Positions 11,794 to 25,433 of a DNA stretch of 64,000 nucleotides are shown here, piece after piece. Positions within the stretch are counted from its first letter, which is position 1. Every line of letters starts with the position of its first letter. The stretch covers positions 1,488,001 through 1,552,000 of the forward strand of contig BTPP01000007.1 of the NCBI GenBank assembly GCA_037102815.1, in the 5' to 3' direction. The position numbers and the translations under genes were made by a program. Under the pieces are notes generated by a model that did no database searches, was not told where the DNA came from, and saw nothing but the letters and a program-made list of their open reading frames with translations. Source of the stretch: Neurospora intermedia. Its lineage: Eukaryota; Ascomycota; Sordariomycetes; Sordariales; Sordariaceae.

Positions 11794-13428
11794 AGAATTT
11801 TTAAACATGGATATTTCGGGACATTCCCTTTGTGCTACGTCTACTGTATCTTTTCTTTTGCATTTTTTTTTTTTTTTTTTTTTTTTTTGTTCGCATGGCA
11901 TTCTTTGTGTCTGTCCGATACTCTCATAGATTAGCTGCCCTCTGTCCTGTAGCAGTTCTACCGGACCAATACTAGCACAATACATATTCTTTAACATCCA
12001 TGCCAACTCTCGTAAAGTGATGTGTACTCGTTAAGTGACTCTGATCCTTTGCCCTTGCACCCCCTGTCCGAAGAAGGTGTGTTTCCCTCCTGATATATAC
12101 AGCCTCCATTAATACGGACCTATTTCCATCAATCGCAGTCTAGCGAGACACTTCCAGTCCGCCTCAACCCGTATCAGCCTGTCTTGGCCATCGCTTTGGG
12201 TTCGCACCGCCCGAGCAATTTCAATAACCTAATGAACAACACTTCACACACACACCACTGAACGCACTACTAGCCCGTTCAGCAGAGTTTCCCACCGGTT
12301 CATTTTGACACTCATCAGAGTAGCCCAGTAGAAATCACCTTACTTCCTAGCTACACGGTCCGGATGTATACCCTCTATAATAGGTAAGGTCTGTTGAGGT
12401 GCTTTATGAGTTGGCAGGGGGGGCAGAGGTCCTTGTACTTGGAAGACTAGAAACGACAAGTGCATGGCTTCCGAGTAGAGTAGGATTGCCCCGAGCGAAT
12501 TAGACATTGGTAGAGGTACCAAGAAGTTCTTTCAATACCTTAGGTACTCACATAGATATGAGGAAATGAGGATCGAGATTTCAGGAACTACCCAGATCTG
12601 GAGATCATTCGCGATTTCCCACACAAGTTTGTGGAGCTCTCTCGGGAAGGCAACTTCAAGTCCGAACGACAACTTCAAAGTCAGACGGCATGTTGGCCAC
12701 AATGCTAACGATGGATAACGAAAGGAGAGAAACGAAACACAGAGAAAAAAAAACTTCACGTCTATAGGTGGGGGAGAACAACGGAGTGTACCGAAGCCAT
12801 CATTACTAGCTAGGTACCGTAGGGAAGGAATAACCCGATATTGCTCCTACAGGTAACTTCCTCCCCACCTTCCTCGCCGCCGCCGCCGCCGCCGGCTCCC
12901 AGTTCAACGTGTCGAGTGCGCAGATCTCAGTCAACGGGAGACAGCGGAAACTATAGCCCGCGCAATCTCTGGTCTCGGTCCCGGGCGCATCACATACCAG
13001 GCAACGGCTCCGGGGATCATGATGGATATCTACTATCCTGTGCCAAAGGATTATACTCCGCCGGCACTGGCGGCTAAGAGCTATTAGGAGTGCGGATTTG
13101 GTTGTTCTTGAGAAGGAGAAAGGAGGGTGTGAATGGCTTCAAATTTCCATCTGATATTCATCGAAGGGGAGGGTTGGATGGGTTGATGATGGAGAAGAGG
13201 ATTAGAAGGATGAGTTGGTGGAGGAGGGAAAAGTAGGAGGGGTAGAAGGAGTCGGGTGCAACGAGAAAAGTGCAAGAGGTGCAAAGAGAAGAATGATCGA
13301 GTAACAATAAAGCAGAGTCTGAGGAAGGAGCCATGACGAGAGTAGGCACGGTGCTCGCTGGCTTCTCCCCTACCTATATAACTACCTTGCTCGGAACTGT
13401 AATCAACAATTGGCAGCTTCGTCAAGCT
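11794..13428. other. Intergenic, 1.6 kb, with T tract and a possible coding remnant
   Basis: It holds a run of 26 T at 11863-11888, just past the HMG-box gene. A GC-rich stretch at about 12845-13083 carries protein-like pieces in shifting frames, ending in a phrase around YYPVPKDYTPPALAAKSY before a TAG, which may be the tail of a decayed gene. Otherwise no gene is seen. Confidence 0.35.
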
Positions 13429-13501
13429 GCCCGGCTAGCTCAATCGGTAGAGCGTGAGACTCTTAATCTCAAGGTTGTGGGTTCGACCCCCACGTCGGGC
13501 T
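13429..13501 (+). tRNA. tRNA-Lys (anticodon CTT), no intron
   Basis: A complete 73-nt cloverleaf. Acceptor GCCCGGC pairs with GTCGGGC (one G-U). The D arm is GCTCAATCGGTAGAGC. The anticodon loop CTCTTAA is on a GAGA/TCTC stem and the T arm is TGTGGGTTCGACCCCCA. The anticodon CTT reads AAG. A T-rich stretch at 13537-13556 can serve as the Pol III terminator. It matches, apart from an intron, the copies at 33793 and 35126. Confidence 0.97.
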
Positions 13502-14066
13502 CAATTCCCGATGTTCCTCATCTGAGGACAACATCCTCTTTTTTTCTCTCTTTTTTCTGTGTTGGAGAATTTTTTTCGCAAACTTTTTCTCGGTGGCGCC
13601 CCACACTTTGCTCCAGTGGCGAGACCCACTTGCCTTTTTGGTTTGGCGAGGGCGATCTTATTGGTTGACTTTTCTACCTAGAGGTACCTTTGGTGGTTTT
13701 GTCACCCAGACAGAAACACCAACTGGAGGGAACAGGAGAGCGACCGAGGATCGTGTACCTGCTTCTCATGCAGAGGAAAACATTTTGGGGAATGCAAATA
13801 ATCTGACTTAAATCTTGTGGTTGGGTGTCTTGGGACAAAAGAAAAGAAAAGAAACGGAAGCCGGAATCCGATAGCTGTGGTATACTAGGTCGATGTCTTA
13901 AGGGAGATCCTGCCGACTGCGCCGAACCCAGCAAGAAAAACAAGGAGAGACAAAGGAAGAAGAAAAGAGAAATGGACGAAGCCTTTGGACCTATGAAACG
14001 GACCATCCGTTCACAGTACCAATTTATTTCAAGCTTACCCTCCCTCTTTTGCTCCAATATCCCCGT
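13502..14066. other. Intergenic, 0.56 kb
   Basis: The tRNA terminator region and the 3' flank of the SAT4-like gene. No gene is seen; A/G-rich stretches lie at 13840-13975. Confidence 0.4.
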
Positions 14067-15756
14067 CTAAACAGCAGCCCACCTAGTAGCAGCCGTCGTC
14101 TCCCCTCCAGACTCACTCACCTGGTCATAAGCAACAGTAACAGATGTAGTCTGCAAAATCCCACCGTCGTGTTCACCATGCTCGCCCTCCACTATTTCAT
14201 CCCTATGATTTCCCAGCCCCGAATCATCTTCGCCATTGTTACTGTCCTTCTTGTTCAGATTCTCTTCACTCTCCTCCTTAGCATGCATCGTAAACCCGTA
14301 CTGATCCACCTTCTTTTTCTTTCTCGAGGTACTTCCCATCTCGAAGGCGTCCGGTCCGGTCTGCTTATTGCTGTTTTTGCTCAAACCAGGATTTCCTGTA
14401 CCTTCGGCATAGTGCTCGTTGTCGTCATTGTTGGAGTCGTTCTTGTAGCCCCGGGATCGCCAGATGCTTCGGCCTCTGGCTTTTTCGACCAGGGGTTGGA
14501 GAAGGGGGATGCAGGCTGCTATTATTATTAGGTTGCCTTCAATTCTGTGGGTCGAGGATCAGTTGAGATTCTTTAGCGGTGACGCTTGGATGTGATTAAC
14601 GGGGTTAGGATCTCAGAGGATGATTGGGTTAGGTAGATGGGTACTGTAGAGGTAGTAGGTACTTACGAGGTCCAGTATAAGGGATCGCAGAGTTCGTCTA
14701 AAGGTGAGCCCCCTTGTTAGTTTTCCTCTTGGAAAAAGGGACAGCCTTCAATCCAATTGGGATGACGCCTGACACCGAGGGAAAACTTACAGCTGACGTC
14801 CTGGTTGGACAGAGTCGATACGCCGGTTGCCTTGATGATACCAACAGCACCCGATCTAGTAACACGTTGTCATGTCAGTCGATGCGAACGTGGCATGGGG
14901 CAAACAGATGGCAAACGTCAACACCACGAGAGGCACTTACATGAGACCCATACCGAGAGCACAGCACAGAGCTAGCTTCTTTTTCGTGTGCATTTGTAAC
15001 TTCCACAAGACAGTAGCTGGGTATATGGCCAGGTAAAAGTCTAGAAACGCGGAGCATGCTGTGGAGGTAGGGGGGGTGATGTGGTCAGTCGCGTCTGGTT
15101 CTTTGGTTGGTCTTTGAGCCGACGAAATTCAACTTACTGCTAGCCCAATAAGCCAACCCCTCCAACACGTTCGGGGCGAGACAGTTATGAGGCATGGTAA
15201 GAGTCCAAAGCGCCTGGGTCGGCGTGCACTGCAAGAGCAAGGTCATAACCATGGCCGTGAGTGACAGGCAGCATATGGTACCCATGGACCACAAGACGAT
15301 AGTATGCAGCCGGCTGGGCATGAGCAGTCGGACCAGGAGGGCGATGACGGCGAGCTTGGGGAAGCCCAGTGTTTCGATTCCGGGGACGTAGGCGGCCATC
15401 ATGAACTTGATGGTGTTTTCCTTTTGCTCGAGGTCGAGATCGGTAAAATGTCGGCCATTGCCCCAGGAGACAGATATCGTTACGAAGATGTTGGAGAGAA
15501 CTGCGCAGAACTGTGAGGACATTGTTAAGTCATGTCAGCTGGAGAAACTTTCATCACGGATCTGGGTGTATTCAGGGTATACTCGGCGGCTCGAGGGGTG
15601 TGTAGTACTTACACACGAGAAGAGAATAACGTAGTCATCGAAGCCGAGCTTGTCGTGCACCACGGCTCGGACGTAGAAACGAGCGCTGACAAAGAGAAGG
15701 GCGAGTGCTGTGAATACCCAGCATACGGTAAGCATCATTGGCCCTTTATCGTCCAT
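14067..15756 (-). CDS. SAT4/rhodopsin-like (PTH11-type) integral membrane protein, 6 exons, 402 aa
   Basis: Exons on the minus strand: 15756-15613, 15510-15138, 15058-14941, 14855-14791, 14697-14667 (31 nt) and 14544-14067. All five donors are GTAAGx and all frames join. The product starts MDDKGPMMLTVCWVF and has about seven hydrophobic segments. Family landmarks of the fungal rhodopsin/SAT4 domain are visible: FVSARFYVRAVVHDKLGFDD after the first helices, a CTPTQALW loop, CSAFLDFYLAIYPATVLWKL and GAVGIIKATGV. The cytosolic tail (about 150 residues) is rich in charged residues, Asn and Gly. Such proteins lie in the plasma membrane; some (PTH11) act in surface sensing by fungi. The ligand is unknown. 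An in-frame Met at 15900 could add an extra N-terminal hydrophobic stretch, but the family usually starts as chosen here. Confidence 0.8.
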
Positions 15757-16799
15757 TTTGTCTTGGTAGGCGGAGCAATACTGCCTAGTGTTTTGAAGGG
15801 AAAAAGTGCACTTGAGAAAACCCAAAACCACTATACATAGCGAAGAGCAGAGGTACAGATAGATATCAAAGATCAAGGAGAATGGCATGCTACACAACAC
15901 TCACGTGTATTTACTCGTCTCCAGCGTTCAGGGTCATCAACTTGGGTAGTAGCAACGAAACTTGTAGTAAGCCTCCAGACCAGGAAAGACAGAAATCGCC
16001 CGCTAATGTCCGGGGATCTTGACATTTGAGCCCCGTAAAACCACGGAACCCTGAATCTCGAAGCACCCAAGCCAACGGAGGAGCTGGGATTCTTTTCTTT
16101 TCGGCACATCTACCAACAAGTGTCAGTGTTCTCTATTGCAAAATCTCGTACTGGGTCACTTGCAGGCAGCAATCAAGGGTTGAACGGGATGGAGCTTGAT
16201 ACCACCTTGACCCAAACCGTCGGGACTTGAACTCTCTTGATTCTAAATGCAAATGATGTGCAGGCATACCCCGCCCTCGGTTACGGTACTCTCATCATTC
16301 TTGACTGGCTTACAAAGATGAAAGGTTGATGGGTTCAAGCAGAACGTCTAGTGACCTGTCATACAATGACATGGTTCTTTGCAGGACTAAGCACAGCCCT
16401 TGGGTGGCCAAATCGGAAACCCCTTTTCTTCAGCGAAAGCAGCAAAGTTCCAAGGGGGAAGGAGATTTCCTTGAATACTTCAGTTGTACGATGTCTGGGC
16501 TGGTTGGAGAGAAGCTGTTGAAGAGGACGTTCCGAGGTCAAGATTTTCCAGATTGGAGTGTCTTGGAATCGGAAATCACCATGAGGAAGGAAGGCTGGCG
16601 ATGTCTGTCCTGAACTTGGTTGTTGCCGGGAATTTAGTGATTGATGGCTTGGAACTGAAGTTGTCTGGTCAAAACAATCAGGCGGAACGACCAAGGTACC
16701 TACCGTAGTAGGAAAATGTGTGAGACGGGTGGCGCTGCCAGCGCTGATAGGGATAGTTGTAGTAGTTATTTCAACTGTCGTTGCTCATATATTTATCGC
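15757..16799. other. Intergenic, 1 kb, upstream of the SAT4-like gene and bordering the RIP island
   Basis: Normal base composition; no gene supported. It ends where CpA and TpG begin to disappear, at about 16.8-16.95 kb. Confidence 0.4.
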
Positions 16800-18659
16800 T
16801 ACCGTCTGCAACCGTTAAGGACTGCCAGAGATTAGTGCTTAATTAGTGGTTATAAGTAGGTCCATTTACAGTTACTAAGTTGCAGTATATGGGTCGCTAA
16901 GAGTTAGGGGCAAAGAGCTTTACATAATTTATTCTAGTCTATACTATACCCAAGTACCCTCGTACCTTAAATTTTAACTTTATACTAAATACCCGCGTAC
17001 AAACTATAACTAAGCTTAAATCCCTAAGTCTAGTATTAATATAGGAGTGTATAGATTATATTCCTCTCTTAGGGGCTAAAATACTATTACTTCAACTACT
17101 TCGTCCTCTACAATTACTACCCCGTCTAATACTATAATTATAACCCCGACTATAAATAGCTATTATTATAATAGTAATATAGGGAGGGAGAAGAATTATA
17201 AAGATTCTAGTAGGAGGACGAGCCGGAGTAGTAGCAGCCGGAATAATAGTAATAGGAGTAGTAGTAGTAGGAGTAGCAATAGTAGCTAAAGTAGAAGCTG
17301 GAGTAGGAATAGGAATAGTAAAAGGAGTAGGAGCCGGAGCCGGAGTATTAATAGGAGTAGAGGTAGATTATTTACGAGGAAATTCTACGTTTTATTATTA
17401 TTATAATTGCTATAGTTTTTTACAACCAGCCTCTTATTATCTACGTACTTCTTCCAAATATTTTTACCGTTCGAATTGCTCCTCAATCTCTAACTATTAC
17501 TATTATTATTTATAACGCTTATTTTTAATAATATAACGCTCTTCTTATAAAAGGTGCTCAACTTTAATCTCCTATATCGATAGCCTTATAAATTCCCTAC
17601 GGGGTAATATAGTACTATAGTAACGGAGAGAGCAGTTATCGGTAGTACCGCTTAAAACCCGCTCCAATTAAGACCGAGTAGGCGACGGCCGACTAACCCT
17701 AGGCGATTGGAATTTTAAAGATTTAGGCGTGCTGCTTAAATCCTTACTTCTATTAGTAGAAGTATTAAAATAAAGACGAGAAGGGGGGGCGCAGTTTAAT
17801 ATCGATTTAGTAGGAGTATAGGACTTAATACGATTAAGGTCTAAAGGAATAGGGGCGTTATTAACGGGAGACGATTATTATTATCCTCGGCTATAAAAAA
17901 GGCTATTACCGCTATTACTATTAATACGCCGGGTAGAAACTTAAAATGGATATAGAGTAGGGGTATTATTATAACGTTTATCGTTACTATTATTACTATT
18001 ATTATTATTATTATCTTCCTTATTAAAATTTAGCGGTAATAAATAGCTAACGATATATTCGTTTAGTAATTAAGTTATTTTTATAGGAAGTACTATAGTT
18101 TCCTCTACTTCTAAGTCGGGCGGTAGTACTAGTAATATTTATATAAAATCATCGAGCTCAATTTCTTTAAATAATTTAAGGATAAACATCGTACTATATA
18201 CCCTAAATACCTTCTTACGGATTGTATCATCTCTCTCCTATATTTTAATAAATACTAACTACTAGTAGCCTAAATTTATCTGCTTTTCTTTAAGAACTAC
18301 TTTACTAAACGTTAGTATAATTGAACTAAAGTTAATTCTTAGCAAATACTAAGGCTTACCCTTTCTACGGTTGAAATTACTTTAAGGAAGAATATTAAAG
18401 AGGAATTTGTAATAATTTCTATAGAAATTACTGTTAATTTTGCTAGTAATCTATTTTGTAGTACTAATATTAGTAGTAGGAGTTCTCCTCTCGGGATTAA
18501 TAATATAGTTGTTAGGATAATCCTCGAGCTAGCCTAATACATATAATTAAAATATTATATTAGATAACTATAATATAAGAATAGTCCGAAAAAAAAAAAA
18601 AAAAAAAATTTATATAGAAATTTTATATAATTATATTACGCTTAAGATTAGAAAAATCT

Positions 18660-19050
18660 CTCAAGTAGTACTAGTAAAGTATCTATTAATCGGTTATTTC
18701 GGGGTAGAGATTTAGGAATTATAATTTTATTACTAATATAATAAAATTATTAGAGAAATAAATGGTAAAATACTGTTGGATAATAGGGTATATAATACTT
18801 TTGCGCCTAATTACGATGTACTTAGGAGGTTCTAGGACTAATTTATATTTAAAGTCGGTACGGGGTTTAATATCGGCTATAGCGATGCGTCTATAATTAG
18901 CGCAATAAACCGGCAAAAAATTATAAAGGAAATTTTCCTTAAAAGTTTTAGCCGCCTTTATAGTAGAGCCTTTAGATATAATATTATTGCGAATTAAAAT
19001 ATTAATAGAAGTAGAAGGAAGTTGGTTGGAAGTATAAGGGGGGAGGGTAG
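18660..19050 (-). pseudogene. Unidentified open relic inside the RIP island
   Basis: The minus strand is open for roughly 100 codons and reads protein-like, with KAAKTFKENFLYNFLPVYCA and IADIKPRTDFKYKLVLEPPK, before stops appear. It may be an accessory transposon ORF. I do not recognise the family. Confidence 0.4.
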
Positions 19051-20149
19051 TAGGGGTAGCCGGGTTAAATAATTATAGTTGTAGATCGATAAAAGAGGTG
19101 GGGATAAGAGTGCGTAGTATTAAATCCTTATTAGCGCTGCCGTTAATAGTACAATTAGGGCGAGGGGGGCTAGATATAATGTCGATGCTGGTGATATTGT
19201 GGATAGTGGTAATATTGGCAAAGAAAAAAACTAGAAAAAAAACTAGAAAAAAAATTAGAAAAAAACCCAGATAACGATGAATATAATAATGTGAGGGGAT
19301 ATTAATCTTCGATAACGAAGAAAGAGAGAAAGAGGGAGAAGATTTCGAATGCGATAATGAGGGAGAAGATAAGTGCAATCCTTATATAATATACCTTTAT
19401 AAAATATAACCCCTTATTACTATATTCTATTGTATCCTATTATCTTTTATTTAGACTTTTCTCCAGACATCGGACAACCCGCTAAACGGTTAGAAGACCG
19501 ATATAAGGGCTCACAAGGAAGGAATCGTATAGAATTACAAACGAAATAAAGCTCTTGTCTAATATTTATAATATAGCCGAAATATAGTCGAAATGTAGTC
19601 TGTATATTATTTACTTATTGCCCGGCCAGATTGTTCGTAGGACGATGGTTGCCTACTAAAATACTCCCCCTCCTTGAAATTCCTATTTTCCACTTTGTAA
19701 ATAATTTACAAATTTTTTGCGTACTATTACTGCAAATCTAAGATTTTTTCGATTTTTTTCGATTTTTTTCTATTAAATATATTTTAATATTTATAACCCC
19801 TTCGTTAATATATTGAAAAAAATTGGCGGAGCTATTAAAATCGTAAGATAGCTACCTGCTAGTCGTAAGAATACTGCGGATAGCTAGGACTATAATAATA
19901 GCTAGGCGTAAATAGGATTTAGTAAAGCCAATAACCCTCTTAATTATAATAATAATACTACGGATATTTCTATAACTTTTAATAACGACGACGCCGATAT
20001 ATCTATAGTAGATTTATTTGCCGATAATAATTAAGACGATTAAAAAGACGACGACGATATTTTCGATAGTAATAATAATAGTATATTATTATTATTTAAT
20101 TCGTACTAGTCTCTCTATTTTTTTCTTCTCTTTTTTCGTCCCGTCGATT

Positions 20150-23100
20150 AACTGTTTAATATAATTATTATTAACCTAGAATATATCCGCTCGGCCAATT
20201 TCGAAGATTTAGTATATTTAATTATTAATATTAATAATACAATTAGGGTAAATATATATAAGGAGGCATTAGAGCTTTTACCGGAATTGTTAAACTTTAA
20301 TTAGCCCGAAATAGAAACTCCTATCTCTATCTATCCTAATAAAGATCTAATAAATATATTAATCTTTATACCTCACTATTAAAACTAATTATTCGAACTT
20401 AATAAATTTAAGAAAATAATAGCGACTTAGGTTAATTTATAGGGTTTTAGCCGCAGTATGTAGGATGGTCTTCGAGACGTTCTTTATTAATTGTAAGGCA
20501 ATAATAGCTAAGTCCCAAACTAAGTTAAGAACCTACCCAAGTAAATAAAATCGTTAAAAGACCGGATATATAAGCGGATGCCTATAATACCTATAAGGGA
20601 GGTAGAAATACCGTTGAATATTTTAAAAATACTATTATTACTAACCAACGCTAAACCTAATAAAAGGAAGTATTATAAGACTATTAGGGAGTTAGTAAAT
20701 ATTAAATTGTATTAGTTTAAAATTATATAGGATACGAATTGTATTTCTAGAGTTAAAGGGAAATTCGATCTAGAATCTATTATTATTTAGAATAATATTA
20801 AGGAAGCTAAAGAATAATTGAAAATTATTTAAGCTAAATTAAAAAAGTTAAATATTACCGCCGATAATATACTTATTATTAAGTCGATATTTATCTTTTT
20901 TAATCCTATTATAATATTTTAGAATATTGTAATATTTGACCTTAGTAAGTACGTTTATAAAGGTTTAAGGATCTTTGTAAACGAGCCGATAGAGCTTTAC
21001 TACGCGTATATATAGTTATTATTTATTCGAAGTACGTCTAATTAATTTGCCTATATTATTTTGAATAATATTAGCGATAAAGGACCGGTAGTATTTCCTT
21101 CTAATTGGGTCTACTACTAATATACGGACTACGTTGTATGCCCCCTCAAATATTACGATATTTTGAACGATAGTAACGATATTACTAATATTTATATCGG
21201 CCGTATATATAGTATTAAATTCGATTATCGAATAGGTTCTTATATTAATAGTAGTGTATTATTAGTCCTATAAATCTAAAAAGGTTTTCGGGTTAGTACT
21301 ACGGTCGTTATAGTAATAGACCTACTATATAAAGATAATAAATTAGTATTTACTTCGAAGTTATTATATATTCTAAAATACTATCTATATTCCGTCGAAC
21401 GAATTTATATCGATTATTACTTTAGCGAAGACTATACGGACCCTAGATAGAAAGTAATATAGGGCGATTAACTTTTTCCGAAGTATTAAGAATTAATTCT
21501 ATAAAATAAGCGTATATTATCGCAATAGTAGATCTATCGTTATATAATATTAAATAATTATAATAATTTGGTTAAAATTATCCCGCTGTATTATACGCAC
21601 CCCATTCGCACAAAATTAAAATTAAAGATATTCGGCTAAAAGATTTTTATCGAAAAGTAGGATAATATTCGAGAGGGTATATTCCCTATCGTTTTATTCC
21701 TACACTTGGACTTCATCGACGGATTTAGTATTTTTTAAAACTCCTATTAAACTTTAATAGGATTCTATTTTACGCTAGCCGGATTATCCTACATAGAACG
21801 CTCCCGGCCTAGTAGTATCTTTCCCTTAGTATTTAGCCTTTATAAATCCGATTTTAGGGATATAATTAAAACTATACGTATTATAGAAGAGTTCGATAAT
21901 ATATCCGGTATATAATTCGAATTTTATAGACAGACCGTTAGACTTTGTACGTGGGCAATATATTATATCGGGGATATACTATAGTAAGCGGATAATTCTA
22001 AGGTTAAAGGACCTTGTATAACGAAGTTTTATTATTATTATTTTATATTATCGGTTTGTAATTAATATATTATAGTTACTAATTATTAATTTAAAAATAA
22101 TAAATCGCTAGGACGGTACTATATTTAATAGACCGAAATATAGTATATACTATCAACCTTGAAAAAGAAGATAGATAAGGATACTTTTATAATGCTATAG
22201 GGTATAATTAGATTAGATCCTCCTTTAGTATTGATAAGCCTAATATTGGATCTTATTTTATTGCGACCGATCGACTTAGTATACTCGGAATATAATAGCC
22301 TTAGGAATCTAATATATATCCTTTTTAAAGACGGTATTCTAATTAAACCAATTAGGTATAATTATACTTTAGTATTATATACCTAACTATTCCTACCCGG
22401 CGCTAAACGACTACAATTACCTATTTATTATCTTAAGAGTTATAAAATATTAAATTATAGTTTGTAAATTATTATTATACCGGCCTTTCTATTAAGTTAG
22501 TTAAAAAAATTGTATTTTTAGTTAATATTTTATAGAAAAGTAACTAAGGATACCGGGCGTAATTTAGTTAAATTTATTATTAAAACGGTTATAACTATTA
22601 TAAAGAGTACCGTTATATTAATAGGTTAAAAGGTTTCGAAATCTAACCGAAAAAATATAAATAAAATTATACGACAGGCTCAATATAACTTCAACCGGTT
22701 GTATATACTCGCTTTAAAGACCTAATTAACTAGTTCGAAGGTAGGTTCTGTCGTAGGATCTATCGCAAGATCTATTACTAGTAATAGTAATAGCGACGGT
22801 AATAGTAATAATAGTAATAACGGTGAGAATAATTCGCTAAATTCGAAAAATATTTGAAATATACTACGGCCGAATATTTATACGGGTATATATTTCGCTA
22901 ATCTTACGGAGGAGTATATACTTCCTATTAATATAAATATATTAATAGGCGAGAATTTACATCGGTAAGTCCAAGTCGTATTACAGTGTCTTAATATTAT
23001 AAATAGAAGTAATAGAAATAATAAAGTCTAAAATCCCCTTAGTACCAAGGCTATATATACGTAACCCGCACCGGTCGGGCGTGTGTAACGCGCGACGTGC

Positions 23101-24117
23101 AAAAATTCTAGCCCTGTATTATTAACCTTACTATACGTTGATTTATAGACTTTTTACTAACGACGATAACGACGATAGGCTATTTAAAATTCGAATATAT
23201 AAAACTAACTATTCGAATATTGAAAAGGTACTTCTCGAGAAGTTTAATTTCTAGGAGATACTTCGTTTAATAATCTTTAGTATATTTACTAAGTTTAACC
23301 CGGATTTAACTAAGGAGATATAGCAATTTTATAAGGAATACCCTCGCTTATTCGGCAAGGTACTATTTCGAATAAACTAAAATAATATAAATAAAGATAT
23401 TTAAGGTAAGGATAATAATAAGGGACTTTTCGGTAAAGAATTTAGCTATTACGAAACCGAAATCGAATAATCTATTAATAATACCTACCTTAAGCCGATA
23501 ACTATTAATTAGATTCCGATTAAGGAGTTATTTAATTTACGTTATACTGCTAATAAAAGTAAGAAATTACCCCTACGCTCGAATACTATATCTACTACGC
23601 TTATATTCCGTAAATTACTCTAAATTATTTATAATAAGGAGTATAAAAAAAAGCGCCAATACCTATCTAAATTTATGGATAAAGCTATTGAATAATCGAA
23701 GAAGTTTAACTTTATTAATAAGTACGTACCCTACTCTTGGCAATAAATTCCTGTATTTATACCTACCTATATTTTTAATACTTTTATAGTAGATTATAGT
23801 AATACTAGTAAATATAAGTAATTAGGATACACCAAATTATTAATATTAATACTAGGAATTCGAATTTTATTAAAGAAAATTAGCGCTAATAAGTACTATT
23901 AATTCGGCGTATTTGAGAGGTATTTTAGATAATTCGCTAGAATATACCATTATAAAATCTATCTTCAAAGATATTGATATATTACGCCCTAGAATTACTA
24001 CTAAATTCGATATACTAATTTCACCTATTTGTATCTCTATAGTGCGTAGATTAGGTAATATTAAGTTAAATCGAATAAATACGCCGGGAATTTATTTAAT
24101 TAAAAATTCATTTTAAT
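20150..24117 (+). pseudogene. Plavaka-like (CACTA-related) transposase relic, RIP-inactivated
   Basis: The plus strand reads as one long protein broken by TAA/TAG where Gln codons are expected. Recognisable pieces in order: YYKTIRELVNIKLY near 20.67 kb; LHLDFIDGFSIF then TLIGFYFTLAGLSYIERSRP near 21.70-21.80 kb; a YIGDIL piece near 21.96 kb; RLDPPLVLISLILDLILLRP then VYSEYNSLRNLIYILFKDGI near 22.21-22.34 kb; NIYTGIYFANLTEEYILP then NILIGENLHR near 22.88-22.96 kb; and a last open stretch to the stop at 24114-24116. The order (DGF.IYRN.Y.TL.GFY...AGL, then a domain with P.D..HSEYNGL, then HYA...EYG.P.NcnvLIGEd) is what I know from fungal Plavaka-type transposases. A domain search on the de-RIPed sequence would settle it. 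Confidence 0.6.
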
Positions 24118-25433
24118 AATATTTTATTATATTTAATCTATTTTATCGGTTATCAAATTAGCACCCTTCTCGCCTACGTCCTATACTAATAGTTCGCTTT
24201 AATCTATTACTATAGTATTAAATTTCCGAATTCTTTTAGTGTCCCTTTAATATCCCTTTAACGTCCTTTTAGCGTTCCTCCGTATTATTCTAGGTTCTTC
24301 TAGATTATTTGTTTTTTTGGTACTAATAGAGCCATATAGTATAGATAGATATAACTAACAATTTTTTGCACGTAGGGACACAAATACACACTTTACCTTC
24401 AACCTTAATTATTATATATAATACGAGCGAAAGAGTAGTAGTATAAAGTAGACTCTATTTAGCTATATTAACTATATTTTCGTACTCGAGAACGGTAGAG
24501 AGAATATTAACCGCTATATTTTTATAATATTAATACCGGTTGAATATACTTATATTCGCCATTCTATACTTAGTTTGGAAATTCTACGAAAAAGGATAGA
24601 CGAGGCTGTGATTGTAGGCATTCCTGCTATTTCACCGGTATACATCTATATAGTGCCCATTAAGGACGTTAGCATTTTATAGGTAGACTGGCAGATATAC
24701 TTACTCTAAGTCGATAGTATTTCGTTTGTAAGTAATCTATAATAGTATTTACTAGTACTAACTACAATATACTAATATTTCCAAAACTGTAGTATATTCC
24801 TAGTTTATATCGCTAGGTATAAAAGAATATTAAAATTATAGTAAATCCCAAAGTTCTGTACCCTACTTTATATATTTAGCAGCTGCTGACATTTCTATTT
24901 TATACTTAATAGTCGCTAGCGTCTACCGAGGATAGCCGCAAAGAAAGTAGTATAAAACAATAGTATAGGTTTATATACAATACTGGGTAAGTATTAATGT
25001 ACCAAGTCCTCCCTTCAACCGTATATTTGTATAGAATTTTATTAACCTTCTTCCTCCCTCTCCAATTGCCCAGTATTATATTCCCTCCGCTAAGTAAGGT
25101 ACGGTAGGTAGAAGTACTACCGTCAACGATAACGAATAGTGAATTATATTAGAAATTGTATATAAGTGACTATTATATAATAATAATACTAAAATGTCCG
25201 AACTAAAAGTAAACTTCGGAGTAGCGGTCTAAATATATTCGTATTTTATACAAATAACCTCAAGGTAAGTTCTATATTTCCTCTATTTTACGTAAGGATT
25301 ATAATTAATACTTTATTATTTATAGTAACGATGTATAGGAAGCGGGATACATAGGTATATAAGATTGAATAGGCGATATTAATTGGAGGATATATAGTAG
25401 TATAGATATGGTAATGTACGGTGCTGGTGTTGT

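Noticed and set aside
16190-16280. tRNA-like stretch (TCGGGACTTGAACTCT...) on the minus strand
   Set aside because: Only a T-arm-like phrase is present; no acceptor stem or D arm can be formed.
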